Assembly (NCBI GenBank): GCA_030041215.1
Contig: JASHOH010000058.1
Span: 1-64,000, forward strand
Origin: Candidatus Sulfotelmatobacter sp.
GTDB lineage: Bacteria > Acidobacteriota > Terriglobia > Terriglobales > Acidobacteriaceae
DNA: 64,000 nucleotides
Reading direction: 5' to 3'
The notes under the pieces were generated by a model. It was given only the letters and a program-made list of their open reading frames with translations, did not search any database and was not told the origin of the DNA. Within the stretch, counting starts at the first letter, position 1; each line of letters starts with the position of its first letter. The translations under genes and the position numbers were made by a program. Positions 6,930 through 15,419 of the stretch are shown here, in pieces.

Positions 6930-9734
6930 ATGGCTATTACCAGCATTACCGTCCGGGGGGCGCGGCAGCACAACCTCAAGAACATCGACGTCGAAATTCC
7001 GCGGAACACGTTTACGGTTGTGACCGGGCTGAGCGGCTCGGGCAAGTCGTCGCTTGCCTTCGACACGATTTATGCCGAAGGCCAGCGTCGCTATGTCGAG
7101 ACTTTATCGACCTATGCTCGCCAGTTTCTGGACCAGATGGAGCGTCCGGATGTCGATGCCATTGATGGACTTAGCCCGTCCATTTCGATCGAGCAGAAGA
7201 CCACCTCGCGCAGTCCGCGCTCGACCGTGGGAACGATCACCGAGATCTACGATTATCTTCGCCTGCTATTCGCTTCGATTGGGGTTCCGCACTGCCCCAA
7301 ATGCGGGCGGCCGATCAGCCGCCAGACAGCGGAGCAGATCGTACAGCGGGTCATGATGCTCACTCCTGAGGATCGTGTAATGGTTCTTGCGCCCATCGTC
7401 CGCGGGCGCAAAGGCGAGTTCAAAAAAGAAATGGAAACGCTGCTCAAGCATGGCTACGAGCGCGCGCGGGTGGATGGCGAGCTGGTGAACCTGGATGACG
7501 ATCTCAATTTGGACAAGCGCAAGAACCACACGATTGAGGTCGTGATCGATCGGCTATTGGTGAAGCCTGGAATTGAGCACCGGCTGGAAATGTCGGTGGG
7601 CTTGGCGATGAAGCTGGCCGGAGGGTTAGTTCAAATCGCCGTGGTGAACGGCGAAGAAACTTTATATTCGGAGAAGCTGGCTTGTCCGGATTGCGGCATC
7701 AACGTGCCGCAGCTCGAGCCGCGCTCGTTTTCGTTCAACAGCATGTACGGGGCGTGCCCTGAGTGCCACGGCCTCGGCAGTCGCTATGACTTCGATCCAG
7801 CAAAGGTAATCACCGACTGGTCAAAGCCGCTGCTCGATGGCGGACTGGGGCCGGGGTCGGGCTCGCAGAGTTTGATTCATGCCCTGCAGGTCACCGCGGC
7901 AGCACACGGGATTGACCTGAATACTCCATTTGAGAAATTTCCCGACAAGATTCAGGACCTGCTGCTAAATGGCGAATCGGGCCGGGGCCGAACAGGGTTT
8001 CGCGGAATATTCGGATTTTTGAAGCAGAACCTGGAGGAATCGACTTCCGAGGGTTATCGCGACTGGCTGATGGACCACATGTCGGCGACCGAGTGTCCGG
8101 CATGCCAGGGAAAAAGACTGCGGCCGGAAAGCCTGGCGGTGAAAGTGAACGGAATGTCGATCGCCGACTTCGCGGCGCTGCCAATTTCGCGGGCTTTGGA
8201 AGTGGCGCGTGGAATCAAGCTGACCGGTCGCGAAGAGCAGATCGCCGGGCGCGTGATGCACGAGATTATCGAGCGCCTGCAATTTCTGAATGCGGTGGGG
8301 CTGAACTACATTTCTTTGGATCGTTCCGCAGCGACGTTGTCCGGCGGTGAAGGACAGAGAATTCGGCTGGCCACGCAGATTGGCTCGAAGTTGCGCGGCG
8401 TGCTCTATGTGCTGGATGAGCCTTCCATTGGGCTGCATCATCGCGACAATGCTCGTTTATTAAATGCGCTCGAAAATCTTCGCGATCTCGGTAACACGGT
8501 GTTGGTAGTCGAACATGATGAAGAGACAATTCGCCGTGCTGACTACGTGATCGACTTAGGTCCGGGTGCAGGCCGCCATGGAGGAGCGCTAGTGGCGCAT
8601 GGAACTCCAGCCGAAATCATGCGCGAGCCGAATTCGCTCACGGGCGCATACATCTCCGGCCGTACGCAAATTCAAATGCGCGAAGCACGGCGGCAGCCAA
8701 ATGGCGCGGCACTCACGATTCTCGGAGCGAAGGAAAATAATCTCAAGAACCTCGATGTGACGATTCCTCTAGGCGTCATAACAGTCGTCACCGGTGTCTC
8801 GGGCTCCGGCAAGTCAACATTAGTTAACGATATCTTGTACCGTGCCTTGGCGCGTCAGCTTTACCGTTCGCGCGAAAAAGCGGGCGAGCACAAAGCGATC
8901 GTCGGCGCGGAGAACATTGATAAAGTCATCCGCATTGATCAATCGCCGATCGGCCGCACGCCACGCTCGAATCCCGCGACCTATACGGGCGTCTTCACCC
9001 CGATTCGCGACCTGTACGCCATGCTGCCCGAGTCGCGCGAGCGCGGCTACAAAGCCGGACGATTTTCATTCAATGTCGCTGGCGGACGCTGCGAAGCCTG
9101 CCAGGGCGAAGGGCAGCGCCGCATCGAAATGAATTTTCTGCCCGATGTCTACGTGCTCTGCGAAGTCTGCCGCGGCCGCCGCTACAACAGCGAGACTCTT
9201 GCCGTGAAATATAACGGATACTCCATCGCCGACCTGCTCGAGATGCCGGTTTCCGACGCGCTGCCGATTCTGGAAAACATTCCTCAGGTGAGGCAGAAGC
9301 TGCAAACGCTGGTCGATGTCGGACTGGGCTACATTCATTTAGGCCAGTCAGCAGTGACTTTGTCCGGCGGCGAGGCGCAACGCATCAAGCTGGCGCGCGA
9401 ACTGAGCAAGCGCCAGACGGGCAAAACTCTTTACTTGCTCGACGAGCCGACCACGGGGCTGCACTTCGACGACGTGAAAAAGCTGCTCGACGTGCTGCAC
9501 CGTTTGACCGACCTGGGCAATTCAATCATCATCATCGAACATAATATGGATGTGATTCGCAACGCCGACTGGATCATCGACCTCGGCCCCGAAGGCGGCG
9601 AAGAGGGCGGCCGCATCGTCGCCCATGGCGCGCCCGAGCAGGTGGCGAAGGTGAAGAAGTCGTATACGGGGCAGGCGCTGGCGGCGTATTTTGGAAAGTC
9701 AGTTGCCTGTTCTCAGTTGCCAGTTGTGAGTTAA
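6930..9734 (+). CDS. uvrA: Excinuclease ABC subunit A
   Basis: 934 residues, close to the usual 940. UvrA is the DNA-damage sensor ATPase of nucleotide excision repair; it forms a dimer, loads UvrB and leaves. Both ABC modules are complete: Walker A GLSGSGKS at residues 33-40 and GVSGSGKST in the second half, each with its own LSGGE signature and a DEP Walker B. The CPDCG/CPECHG and [15 protein letters not shown] zinc modules are intact, as is the early CPKCG pair. The ATG at 6930 fits the conserved N-terminus, although no strong ribosome site precedes it. The last 11 residues ([11 protein letters not shown]) are unlike UvrA and come from a CAGTTGCC-type repeat at 9700-9730. The gene stands alone; uvrB/uvrC are not in the window, but mfd is (37.3-40.9 kb). 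Confidence 0.97.
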   Translation: MAITSITVRGARQHNLKNIDVEIPRNTFTVVTGLSGSGKSSLAFDTIYAEGQRRYVETLSTYARQFLDQMERPDVDAIDGLSPSISIEQKTTSRSPRSTVGTITEIYDYLRLLFASIGVPHCPKCGRPISRQTAEQIVQRVMMLTPEDRVMVLAPIVRGRKGEFKKEMETLLKHGYERARVDGELVNLDDDLNLDKRKNHTIEVVIDRLLVKPGIEHRLEMSVGLAMKLAGGLVQIAVVNGEETLYSEKLACPDCGINVPQLEPRSFSFNSMYGACPECHGLGSRYDFDPAKVITDWSKPLLDGGLGPGSGSQSLIHALQVTAAAHGIDLNTPFEKFPDKIQDLLLNGESGRGRTGFRGIFGFLKQNLEESTSEGYRDWLMDHMSATECPACQGKRLRPESLAVKVNGMSIADFAALPISRALEVARGIKLTGREEQIAGRVMHEIIERLQFLNAVGLNYISLDRSAATLSGGEGQRIRLATQIGSKLRGVLYVLDEPSIGLHHRDNARLLNALENLRDLGNTVLVVEHDEETIRRADYVIDLGPGAGRHGGALVAHGTPAEIMREPNSLTGAYISGRTQIQMREARRQPNGAALTILGAKENNLKNLDVTIPLGVITVVTGVSGSGKSTLVNDILYRALARQLYRSREKAGEHKAIVGAENIDKVIRIDQSPIGRTPRSNPATYTGVFTPIRDLYAMLPESRERGYKAGRFSFNVAGGRCEACQGEGQRRIEMNFLPDVYVLCEVCRGRRYNSETLAVKYNGYSIADLLEMPVSDALPILENIPQVRQKLQTLVDVGLGYIHLGQSAVTLSGGEAQRIKLARELSKRQTGKTLYLLDEPTTGLHFDDVKKLLDVLHRLTDLGNSIIIIEHNMDVIRNADWIIDLGPEGGEEGGRIVAHGAPEQVAKVKKSYTGQALAAYFGKSVACSQLPVVS

Positions 9735-9840
9735 TTGAAACATGCTGCATCGGACGAATCCACGCATTGTTTTCTGAAAGGACGTACTTCTGTCAGTCCC
9801 CGAAAATCCGCTGACCGATCCGGAAATTGATCCGCAGGCT

Positions 9841-10701
9841 GTGAGCGGCGAACCACAGGCTCCGCCTGCCCAGCCGTATGCGTTTCCGCCAACGGAGATC
9901 CAGCCACCTCCGCCTCCAGTAGAGTTCCGGCCCGCACCTCCTCCGCCCAAAGCCGACGAGAATCCCGTCTTCAATGGCTGGGACGTGCTCAAAGTCGCCG
10001 CGTTGACCGCAGCGCTGGCGCTGTTTGTCGTGCCAATGATTACCGTGACCTTCGCAAAGATATTCGTCTTCCCACGCCAGTCCTGGCTCGAGGTCGCGCA
10101 GAAACCTGCCTTGGCGCTGGTGTCACAGTTCATCGCCTATCTCATCGTGGCGCTGTTCATGGTCCTGCTTATTCGCGGAAGATACCGCATGCCCTTCGGG
10201 GAAGCGATTCGCTGGCGCTGGCCGGGTCGCGCCGGACTGAATTTCATCGGCATTGGCGTGCTCATGCTCAGCTTCGACTTTCTCGCGAAGTTTTTGCCGA
10301 TGCCCAAGAACACCCCATTCGATCAGTTTTTCGATAAGCCGCTGGATGCTTATCTCACCGCTGTTTTTGCCGTGACTCTCGGACCGCTGATGGAAGAGCT
10401 TTTTTTTCGCGGAATGCTCTATCCTGTGCTGGCGCGGCGGATCGGCGCACCCGGCGGAGTGCTGATTACAGCGTTCTTGTTTGCCCTGATGCACTTCGTG
10501 CAGTACGGGCGATCGTGGGGCGCGGTGCTGATTATTTTCCTGGTGGGAATTGTTCTCACTACGATTCGGGCCGTGACGAAGTCGGTAGCGTCAAGTTTTC
10601 TTGCCCATGTAGGCTACAACGCAACGTTGATGGTGCTCGCGGCCTCGGCTACAGATGGATTCAAGCACATGGAGAAAGCGGGAGTGTTTTTGTCATCCTG
10701 A
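9841..10701 (+). CDS. CPBP-family intramembrane metalloprotease (Abi/CAAX-type)
   Basis: 286 residues from GTG 9841. A Pro-rich cytoplasmic N-terminus (about 40 residues) precedes six or so hydrophobic segments. The family's three motifs are present: EELFFRG (Glu185, Glu186, Arg190), FALMH (His218) and HVGYN (His256, Asn260). Known relatives include eukaryotic Rce1 prenyl-protein proteases and bacterial bacteriocin-immunity proteins; the substrate here is unknown. The start is doubtful: the frame is open back to a stop at 9775, and a CTG at 9790 has GAAAGGA eight bases upstream, which would add 17 sensible residues (SVPENPLTDPEID). The final codons and the stop (TTGTCATCCTGA) lie inside the repeat at 10691-10776, so the native C-terminus may have been replaced. 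Confidence 0.88.
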   Translation: MSGEPQAPPAQPYAFPPTEIQPPPPPVEFRPAPPPPKADENPVFNGWDVLKVAALTAALALFVVPMITVTFAKIFVFPRQSWLEVAQKPALALVSQFIAYLIVALFMVLLIRGRYRMPFGEAIRWRWPGRAGLNFIGIGVLMLSFDFLAKFLPMPKNTPFDQFFDKPLDAYLTAVFAVTLGPLMEELFFRGMLYPVLARRIGAPGGVLITAFLFALMHFVQYGRSWGAVLIIFLVGIVLTTIRAVTKSVASSFLAHVGYNATLMVLAASATDGFKHMEKAGVFLSS

Positions 10702-10776
10702 GCAAAGCGAAGGATCCATGCAGTTCTGCTTGCACCGGAAAAACTGCATAGATGCTTCGCTTCGCTCAGCATGACA
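10691..10776. repeat. Long imperfect inverted repeat (35-base arms)
   Basis: Arms at 10691-10725 and 10742-10776 are reverse complements with four mismatches, separated by 16 bases. The arms carry the GCTCAGNATGACA end seen at 6030-6122. The element supplies the stop codon of the CPBP gene. It could act as a strong transcript-end hairpin but has no T run. Confidence 0.8.
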
Positions 10777-10783
10777 AAACTAC

Positions 10784-10809
10784 CGCGGACAGGAGTGCCC
10801 GCGCCACAC
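10784..10809. repeat. REP copy downstream of the DinB gene
   Basis: CGCGGACAGGAGTGCCCGCG plus CCACAC; one stem mismatch relative to the copy at 6483. It lies 15 bases beyond the DinB stop codon. Confidence 0.8.
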
Positions 10810-10823
10810 GACCAAATCTTACC

Positions 10824-11354
10824 TTACCAGGTATCGCCCCCACGCCGTGGCGGCCAGGCGCCGAGCGCGCGGCGGATGAGCGCAATCTGTCCGGAGTGGT
10901 AGCTGTTGTGCGCAACCATCTGCCAGAGTACTGATTCGAGCGTGCCAGCTACCTGCCGATCGCCTGCGTGGATGCTTTCGAGCTGGCGATCAAGTTCGTG
11001 ACGTGGAGATTGTCCTAGTTCTATCAACTCAGCGAGAAGAACCGCAAACTGCTGCTGCAGGTGTTTCCATTCCTTAGGATCGACCGCCTCGGCTGGGAAG
11101 CTCTCCGAATTGTGCTGGGGATGTTGCGGGCTTTGGCCGCGAATACGGCGCAATTCGTAGTCCATCCAGTAATTCATGTGAAAGACGAGTTGCGCTATGG
11201 AGTGGGGAAATCCCGCCACTCGGTAGTTCGCCAACTCTGGTGAAAGATCTTCGACGCAGGCCACTGGATCAGCGTGGGAGCCCTTACCGTGCAGCAGTTC
11301 GGTCAGTGCCCGCATGGACATGAGAGTTCCCAATCGACTGTGGCGCTTGCGCAT
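10824..11354 (-). CDS. DinB-family protein (four-helix bundle, putative metal-dependent enzyme)
   Basis: About 176 residues. DinB/YfiT proteins are four-helix bundles that commonly bind a metal through three histidines; some are thiol transferases using bacillithiol or mycothiol, many are uncharacterised. Here the His-bearing segments VFHMNYWMDYEL and WQMVAHNSYHSGQIALIRR are visible and fit the pattern. The start is ambiguous: ATG 11354 has GAGG four bases upstream, while ATG 11321 begins the MSMRALTELLHGKG segment that looks like the conserved N-terminus. The longer frame to 11441 runs into the REP at 11369-11402 and should not be used. The gene lies between a REP copy and the RAYT element. 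Confidence 0.82.
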   Translation of the reverse strand: MRKRHSRLGTLMSMRALTELLHGKGSHADPVACVEDLSPELANYRVAGFPHSIAQLVFHMNYWMDYELRRIRGQSPQHPQHNSESFPAEAVDPKEWKHLQQQFAVLLAELIELGQSPRHELDRQLESIHAGDRQVAGTLESVLWQMVAHNSYHSGQIALIRRALGAWPPRRGGDTW

Positions 11355-11368
11355 TGTACCTCGGGCAT

Positions 11369-11402
11369 GTGTGGCGCGGGCACTCCTGCCCGTGAAATGC
11401 CA
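11369..11402. repeat. Left inverted REP of the RAYT unit
   Basis: Begins GTGTGGCGCGGGCACTCCTG and ends AAATGCCA. It forms a hairpin with a CTCC loop and is the inverse of the right-hand copy. Confidence 0.88.
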
Positions 11403-11511
11403 ATGAATAGAATCACAGTTGCTGACACTAAGTATCCCCATTCCCGGGAAAAAGAAAAATCCTCTCCTTTTTGCCAGTTCGCCGATCCTCCGGCGTGCTT
11501 ACCATGTCTCT

Positions 11512-11993
11512 ATGCCCAGCACCCTCTTTCGTCGTTACGAATATCACCGCCGCCTGCCCCATTATCAAAAGACGACCGCCCTGTCTTTGTAACCTTCCGA
11601 AGAATACGTGGCTTTTATCTGAGCCCGGCAGCTCGGGGTTTGGTGCTTCAGCATTGTCTGTTCGAATCTGGGAGAAGAATCCAACTCCATGCAGCTGTCG
11701 CGATGCCCGACCACGTTCATCTACTCTTCACCGCTTTGCGTGATGGCGGTGGATGGACATTCGCTCTGCCTGAAATCATGAAGGCGATCAAAGGAACTTC
11801 TGCCCGCAGTATTAATAAGCTTATGGAACGGCATGGTCCGGTATGGCAGGATGAGTCATTTGATCATGTGATACGAGGGAATGAGAGTTTGAAAGAGACG
11901 GTGGAGTACATCCAACAGAACCCGGTGAGAAGGGGCCTGGTTGCAGCTCCGGAGGATTATGAGTGGCTGTGGATTGCGGATGATTTCAGATAG
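11512..11993 (+). pseudogene. REP-associated tyrosine transposase (RAYT, Y1/HUH family), apparently frameshifted
   Basis: RAYTs are HUH single-strand nucleases related to IS200/IS605 TnpA and process REP hairpins. The HUH motif is in AVAMPDHVHLLF, and the likely catalytic Tyr is in TVEYIQQNPVRRGL. Other family blocks are ALPEIMKAIKGTSARSINK and GPVWQDESFDHVIR. The typical N-terminus (MPSTLFRRYEYHRRLPHYQK) starts at ATG 11512, but in a different frame from the rest; the switch occurs at about 11566-11571 in CAAAAG, where one base seems missing. Read in the catalytic-domain frame alone, the ORF is open upstream to 11274, but that extension is spacer and REP sequence, not protein. The gene is either dead, translated by frameshifting, or affected by a base-call error. 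No good ribosome site was seen. Confidence 0.8.
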
Positions 11994-12008
11994 GGCTTGG
12001 TCCTGGGC

Positions 12009-12042
12009 TGGCATTTCGCGGGCAAGAGTGCCCGCGCCACAC
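12009..12042. repeat. Right inverted REP of the RAYT unit
   Basis: TGGCATTTCGCGGGCAAGAG followed by TGCCCGCGCCACAC. It is the inverse of 11369-11402 with two mismatches and ends 16 bases before the next gene's stop codon. Confidence 0.88.
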
Positions 12043-12058
12043 GGTCACTGCCAGTCGA

Positions 12059-13903
12059 TCACTTCACTGTCACAGTCAGCAACTGCGCCCCGCTGACCAC
12101 ATAATCCAGCGGCGGAGTCGATGTCTCATCCACATTTGATTCGCCACTGACCACCATCTCCTGATTCCCGCGCATAGGCTCCATGACATTCATGACGGAA
12201 ATGGGCAGTGTGGGCATGACCTTATCGCCGACGCGGGCTTCAGGATCAGCTTCGAGCAGCGAGACATAAACTCGATTGTTGGAGTGCTCTTTGTTCAAAA
12301 CGGCGATGGTGGACGCCAAATCCAGCTTGTGTCCAAACGCCGCATTCCCGCGGCTGACGCGGTCGAGCGTGTCGCCATCGCTGACCAGAATGCGCAAAGT
12401 TCCTTTGCTTGCAGAAGTCGGAATCTTCACGGGAATGTACTGCACGATGCGCTCGCCGCGATAAGGCGCCAGCGCAGTCTCGACTGTAATCTCATCCCCG
12501 GGACGAGCCTCGGTGACATCCGTGCGCGCGCTTTCCAGGCGTGCCCAGCGGCGCTCGCGCACCAAATCAAAATCGAGCTTCACGCCTTGAATCGCCGGCG
12601 CGTTATAGGGGTTGTCATAAATTCGTCCAAAGCGCTCGCCCAGCGACAACGCAGCCTGCATGGCTGCCGGCTGGCCGCCGTCGGCAGGAGCGAACATGTT
12701 CTTCATCAGTACATCGGGAAATCCCTTCACCCCGATGCTGCCAGCAACTCGATACGTGATCTCCTCGCCAAATTCATTCACGCCGTGCAGCGCGTTGAAG
12801 ACGGTCACCATCAACGCGATTGGCGTCAGCTTGGGATTGTTCAGCACTTCATAGTGGAACTGCTTCACTCCCGCGTCGCTGTGAAGGTTCAGTGTGACCG
12901 GAATCATTTCAGGCTGGCGGTCGAAAACGCCCATGATGCCGGTGTGCCGGTCCTGAACGAAAGCTCCCACCGGCTCGGTTGTGTTTACGATTTTGAAGGC
13001 ATTCAACGGCGAAGGCAGCGTCGCCAAGACTTCAGCCTTGCTCATGGGCAGATCTACCGAACCAAACTGAAGCAGAGGATGCCCACATGCGAGCAGGCGC
13101 TGCGGGTCGATATACGTCACTGTGCAAGTGGCTTCGATGTCCATGTCGCCGCGCACCAGAATCGCACTGATGGCGGAGCCAGGCTCAACCGGCTCGGGCT
13201 GCTTGTCGTTGCTGACGGACCCAGCGCCCATGACCGGCACAATTCCGGCAGAAGCAAATTCTTTGGAGAAAAGATTGATTGCCTGCTCAGAGAATCCATT
13301 GAAGACCAGCGGCGTCTCAATCGGCCGCAGATAGTTCGAATAGCTCTTTCCGTCGGAGTTCTCAAGCGAACCCGCTTCGCCAGGCGCCGCAGTTTTCCCC
13401 GCCACTTCTTTCACGGTCGGCTTGATTGCAGAAGTCTCTTCCGCCGGCGAGCGGTCCAGCGCATTAATTTCCAGCATGTCGGCAATCGGAGTAACACCGG
13501 CAATCGGCTCTTTTGAGAACTCACCGATTCGGAAAGCAATCGCGCCGGCCAGCTTGCCATCGAAATAAACCGGACTGCCGCTCATCCCCGCCACTACGCC
13601 CGTATACTCGACCCTCTGCCCGTGCAGCCGCACCAGAATCACGTCGCCCTTCGGTCCGTTCACATTGTGAAGAACACCCAGGACCTCAACTTCCATGCTC
13701 TCAGGCTTCACGCCCTGAAATACTGTGTAGGCCACACCACGCATGTCGGCGTGGATCTGGTTCACAGGGATTGTCTTCTGCTCCTGATCCGAAAGCGATT
13801 GAGTGGAAAGAGATTGTGCGGGATGCGCCACAGCTTCCTGCGTCAGACACGAAAAAGGTAAAGAAAGGCAGGCAACGAAGACGGCGAGAAGCTGCTTTGT
13901 CAT
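12059..13903 (-). CDS. SpoIVB peptidase S55 domain protein, exported
   Basis: 614 residues from ATG 13903 (TTG 13909 is also in frame). A signal peptide of about 25 residues ends near the SCLTQEAVA segment. The chymotrypsin-like S55 domain is marked by GMSGSPVYFDGKLAGAI, containing the predicted nucleophilic Ser, and by DMRGVAYTVFQG upstream. In Bacillus, SpoIVB (PDZ plus S55) cleaves SpoIVFA to activate sigma-K processing. This protein is longer, with about 450 residues after the domain that include VTYIDPQRLLACGHPLLQFG and a probable beta-rich C-terminal half. In a Gram-negative it would act in the periplasm; substrate unknown. No ribosome site is evident near either start. Neighbours give no functional link. 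Confidence 0.85.
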   Translation of the reverse strand: MTKQLLAVFVACLSLPFSCLTQEAVAHPAQSLSTQSLSDQEQKTIPVNQIHADMRGVAYTVFQGVKPESMEVEVLGVLHNVNGPKGDVILVRLHGQRVEYTGVVAGMSGSPVYFDGKLAGAIAFRIGEFSKEPIAGVTPIADMLEINALDRSPAEETSAIKPTVKEVAGKTAAPGEAGSLENSDGKSYSNYLRPIETPLVFNGFSEQAINLFSKEFASAGIVPVMGAGSVSNDKQPEPVEPGSAISAILVRGDMDIEATCTVTYIDPQRLLACGHPLLQFGSVDLPMSKAEVLATLPSPLNAFKIVNTTEPVGAFVQDRHTGIMGVFDRQPEMIPVTLNLHSDAGVKQFHYEVLNNPKLTPIALMVTVFNALHGVNEFGEEITYRVAGSIGVKGFPDVLMKNMFAPADGGQPAAMQAALSLGERFGRIYDNPYNAPAIQGVKLDFDLVRERRWARLESARTDVTEARPGDEITVETALAPYRGERIVQYIPVKIPTSASKGTLRILVSDGDTLDRVSRGNAAFGHKLDLASTIAVLNKEHSNNRVYVSLLEADPEARVGDKVMPTLPISVMNVMEPMRGNQEMVVSGESNVDETSTPPLDYVVSGAQLLTVTVK

Positions 13904-14094
13904 GTACAACGCCCGGAAGGACTCGACCGGCCCCTCCTTAGCTGGATTAGACTCCGCCAGGTGGAAATTGTTGCCAGGAGGGGGAAAAACTGGGAGCCGG
14001 GCAAAACATCCCCACTGCGAATCACTGCGTCTATACTAGCATAGAGGCATTTACAGCCATAGATTCTTTAGTCTCCGTATATTCAGAGGTTTGT

Positions 14095-15342
14095 ATGTTC
14101 CCGGAAGCATTATCCAATCTGAGCCTCACCGCTCGCCGCCTGCGTTCAAAAACCCGCCCCGGTCTGATTCTGGCCGTTGTGTCGATGCTATTCTGTGCGC
14201 TGCCAACGCTCTTTGCGCAAGATCAAACGCAAACGCCTCCGCAGGATAGCGGGAAGCCCAAGCAGGAAGTTCCCGCCGAAGCAGGGGGTCCCACTGACAA
14301 CCTCGGCCCCTATGCGATTCCCAAGAAAAATCCCGAAGAGGCCCCTCCGCCGGCGGCTCCCAAGCCTGAGACAGCGAAAAAAGTCGAGGGCATCCCCGAC
14401 TACTCGATCAAAGTGAACGTCCCTCTGGTGAATGTGGACGTGATGGTGACCGCCAAGAGCAACGGGCAATTCATTCCCGGCTTAAAGAAGGAAAACTTCC
14501 GGATTTTTGAAGACGGCTCGCCGCAGCAGGTTCAGGATTTCACCGTCACCAAAGCTCCCATCACCGCGGTATTGCTGGTGGAGTTCGCCAACACCAACTA
14601 CACTTTCATGGTGCAAGCGCTCCAAGCCTCCTACGCATTCGTCAATTCTTTGAAGAAAGACGACTGGGTGGCAGTCACCTACTTCGACATGAATCCCCAC
14701 ATTCTTACTGACTTTACTCAGGACAAAAAAGCCCTTTACGGCGCGCTCAACCAGTTGCGCATTCCCGCCTTCTCCGAAACCAATCTGTTCGACGCTCTCT
14801 ACGACACGCTGGATCGGCTCGATCGCATTGAAGGCCGAAAGTACGTGATTCTGGTCACCACCGGCGTGGACACCTTCAGCAAAATCACTTACGACCAGGC
14901 CCTGAAGAAAGTTAAAGCTACAAAGGATGTGACCATTTTTCCCATCAGCGTAGGTTTCATCGTGCGCGAGTATTGCGATTCGCATCCCGGCGGCTGCCGC
15001 TATTCGCACGGCTTCGGCATACCCGTAGGACACATGGATTATTTGCAGGGCGACAACGAGTTGCGCACATTTGCCTCCATGACCGGCGGCCGAGCCTACT
15101 TCCCGCGCTTTGAAGGCGAACTGCCGGAGATGTATGGCGACATTTCCACCGACATCCGCAATCAGTATTCATTGACCTACCATCCCACCAACTCGAAACT
15201 TGATGGCACGTACCGCAAACTGAAAGTCCAGGTCGTCGCGCCAGACGGCGGCCCGCTGAAAGTTAAGGATCAGAAAGGTAAGGACGTAAAGATCGAAGTA
15301 GTCTCCCGCGACGGCTACACAGCTAAGCACACGGTAGATTAA
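14095..15342 (+). CDS. VWA domain protein, VWFA-related acidobacterial type
   Basis: 415 residues. ATG 14095 has AGAGG five bases upstream. A positively charged start and hydrophobic segment with ALPTLFAQ form a signal peptide. A Pro/Lys-rich linker (about 50-110) follows, then SIKVNVPLVNVDVMVTAKSN and the von Willebrand factor A domain. The domain holds FRIFEDGSPQQVQDF, VLLVEFANTN (MIDAS region altered from the classical DxSxS) and VILVTTGVDTFSK. The combination of an N-terminal strand motif plus this VWA variant is the family known as the VWFA-related acidobacterial domain, present in many copies in Acidobacteria. Function is unknown; exported protein-protein contact is likely. Because the MIDAS is not canonical, metal-dependent binding is doubtful. 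Confidence 0.9.
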   Translation: MFPEALSNLSLTARRLRSKTRPGLILAVVSMLFCALPTLFAQDQTQTPPQDSGKPKQEVPAEAGGPTDNLGPYAIPKKNPEEAPPPAAPKPETAKKVEGIPDYSIKVNVPLVNVDVMVTAKSNGQFIPGLKKENFRIFEDGSPQQVQDFTVTKAPITAVLLVEFANTNYTFMVQALQASYAFVNSLKKDDWVAVTYFDMNPHILTDFTQDKKALYGALNQLRIPAFSETNLFDALYDTLDRLDRIEGRKYVILVTTGVDTFSKITYDQALKKVKATKDVTIFPISVGFIVREYCDSHPGGCRYSHGFGIPVGHMDYLQGDNELRTFASMTGGRAYFPRFEGELPEMYGDISTDIRNQYSLTYHPTNSKLDGTYRKLKVQVVAPDGGPLKVKDQKGKDVKIEVVSRDGYTAKHTVD

Positions 15343-15419
15343 GCTGGCGCGCTTCCATCGAACTCAGCGTTTCGAGTGAGGGCATTGATGACCGGCGTCA
15401 TCCCGCAGCCCCGTCTATC

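Larger units (their letters stand above)
11369..12042 (+). mobile_element. RAYT transposase gene bounded by inverted REP copies
   Basis: The 34 bases at 11369-11402 and the reverse complement of 12009-12042 agree at 32 of 34 positions, extending beyond the hairpin into a shared AAATGCCA. Each end can itself form the CGCGGGCA/TGCCCG hairpin. Between them lies one tyrosine (HUH) transposase gene. The structure matches known REP/RAYT units, in which a single-copy transposase is bordered by the repeats it is thought to spread. Matching REP copies lie at 5959, 6483 and 10784. Confidence 0.88.

Noticed and set aside
12284-13516. Long plus-strand ORF (410 codons)
   Set aside because: It is antisense to the S55 protease gene and its protein has no recognisable fold; its composition (Arg/His/Gln-rich) is that of a shadow frame.
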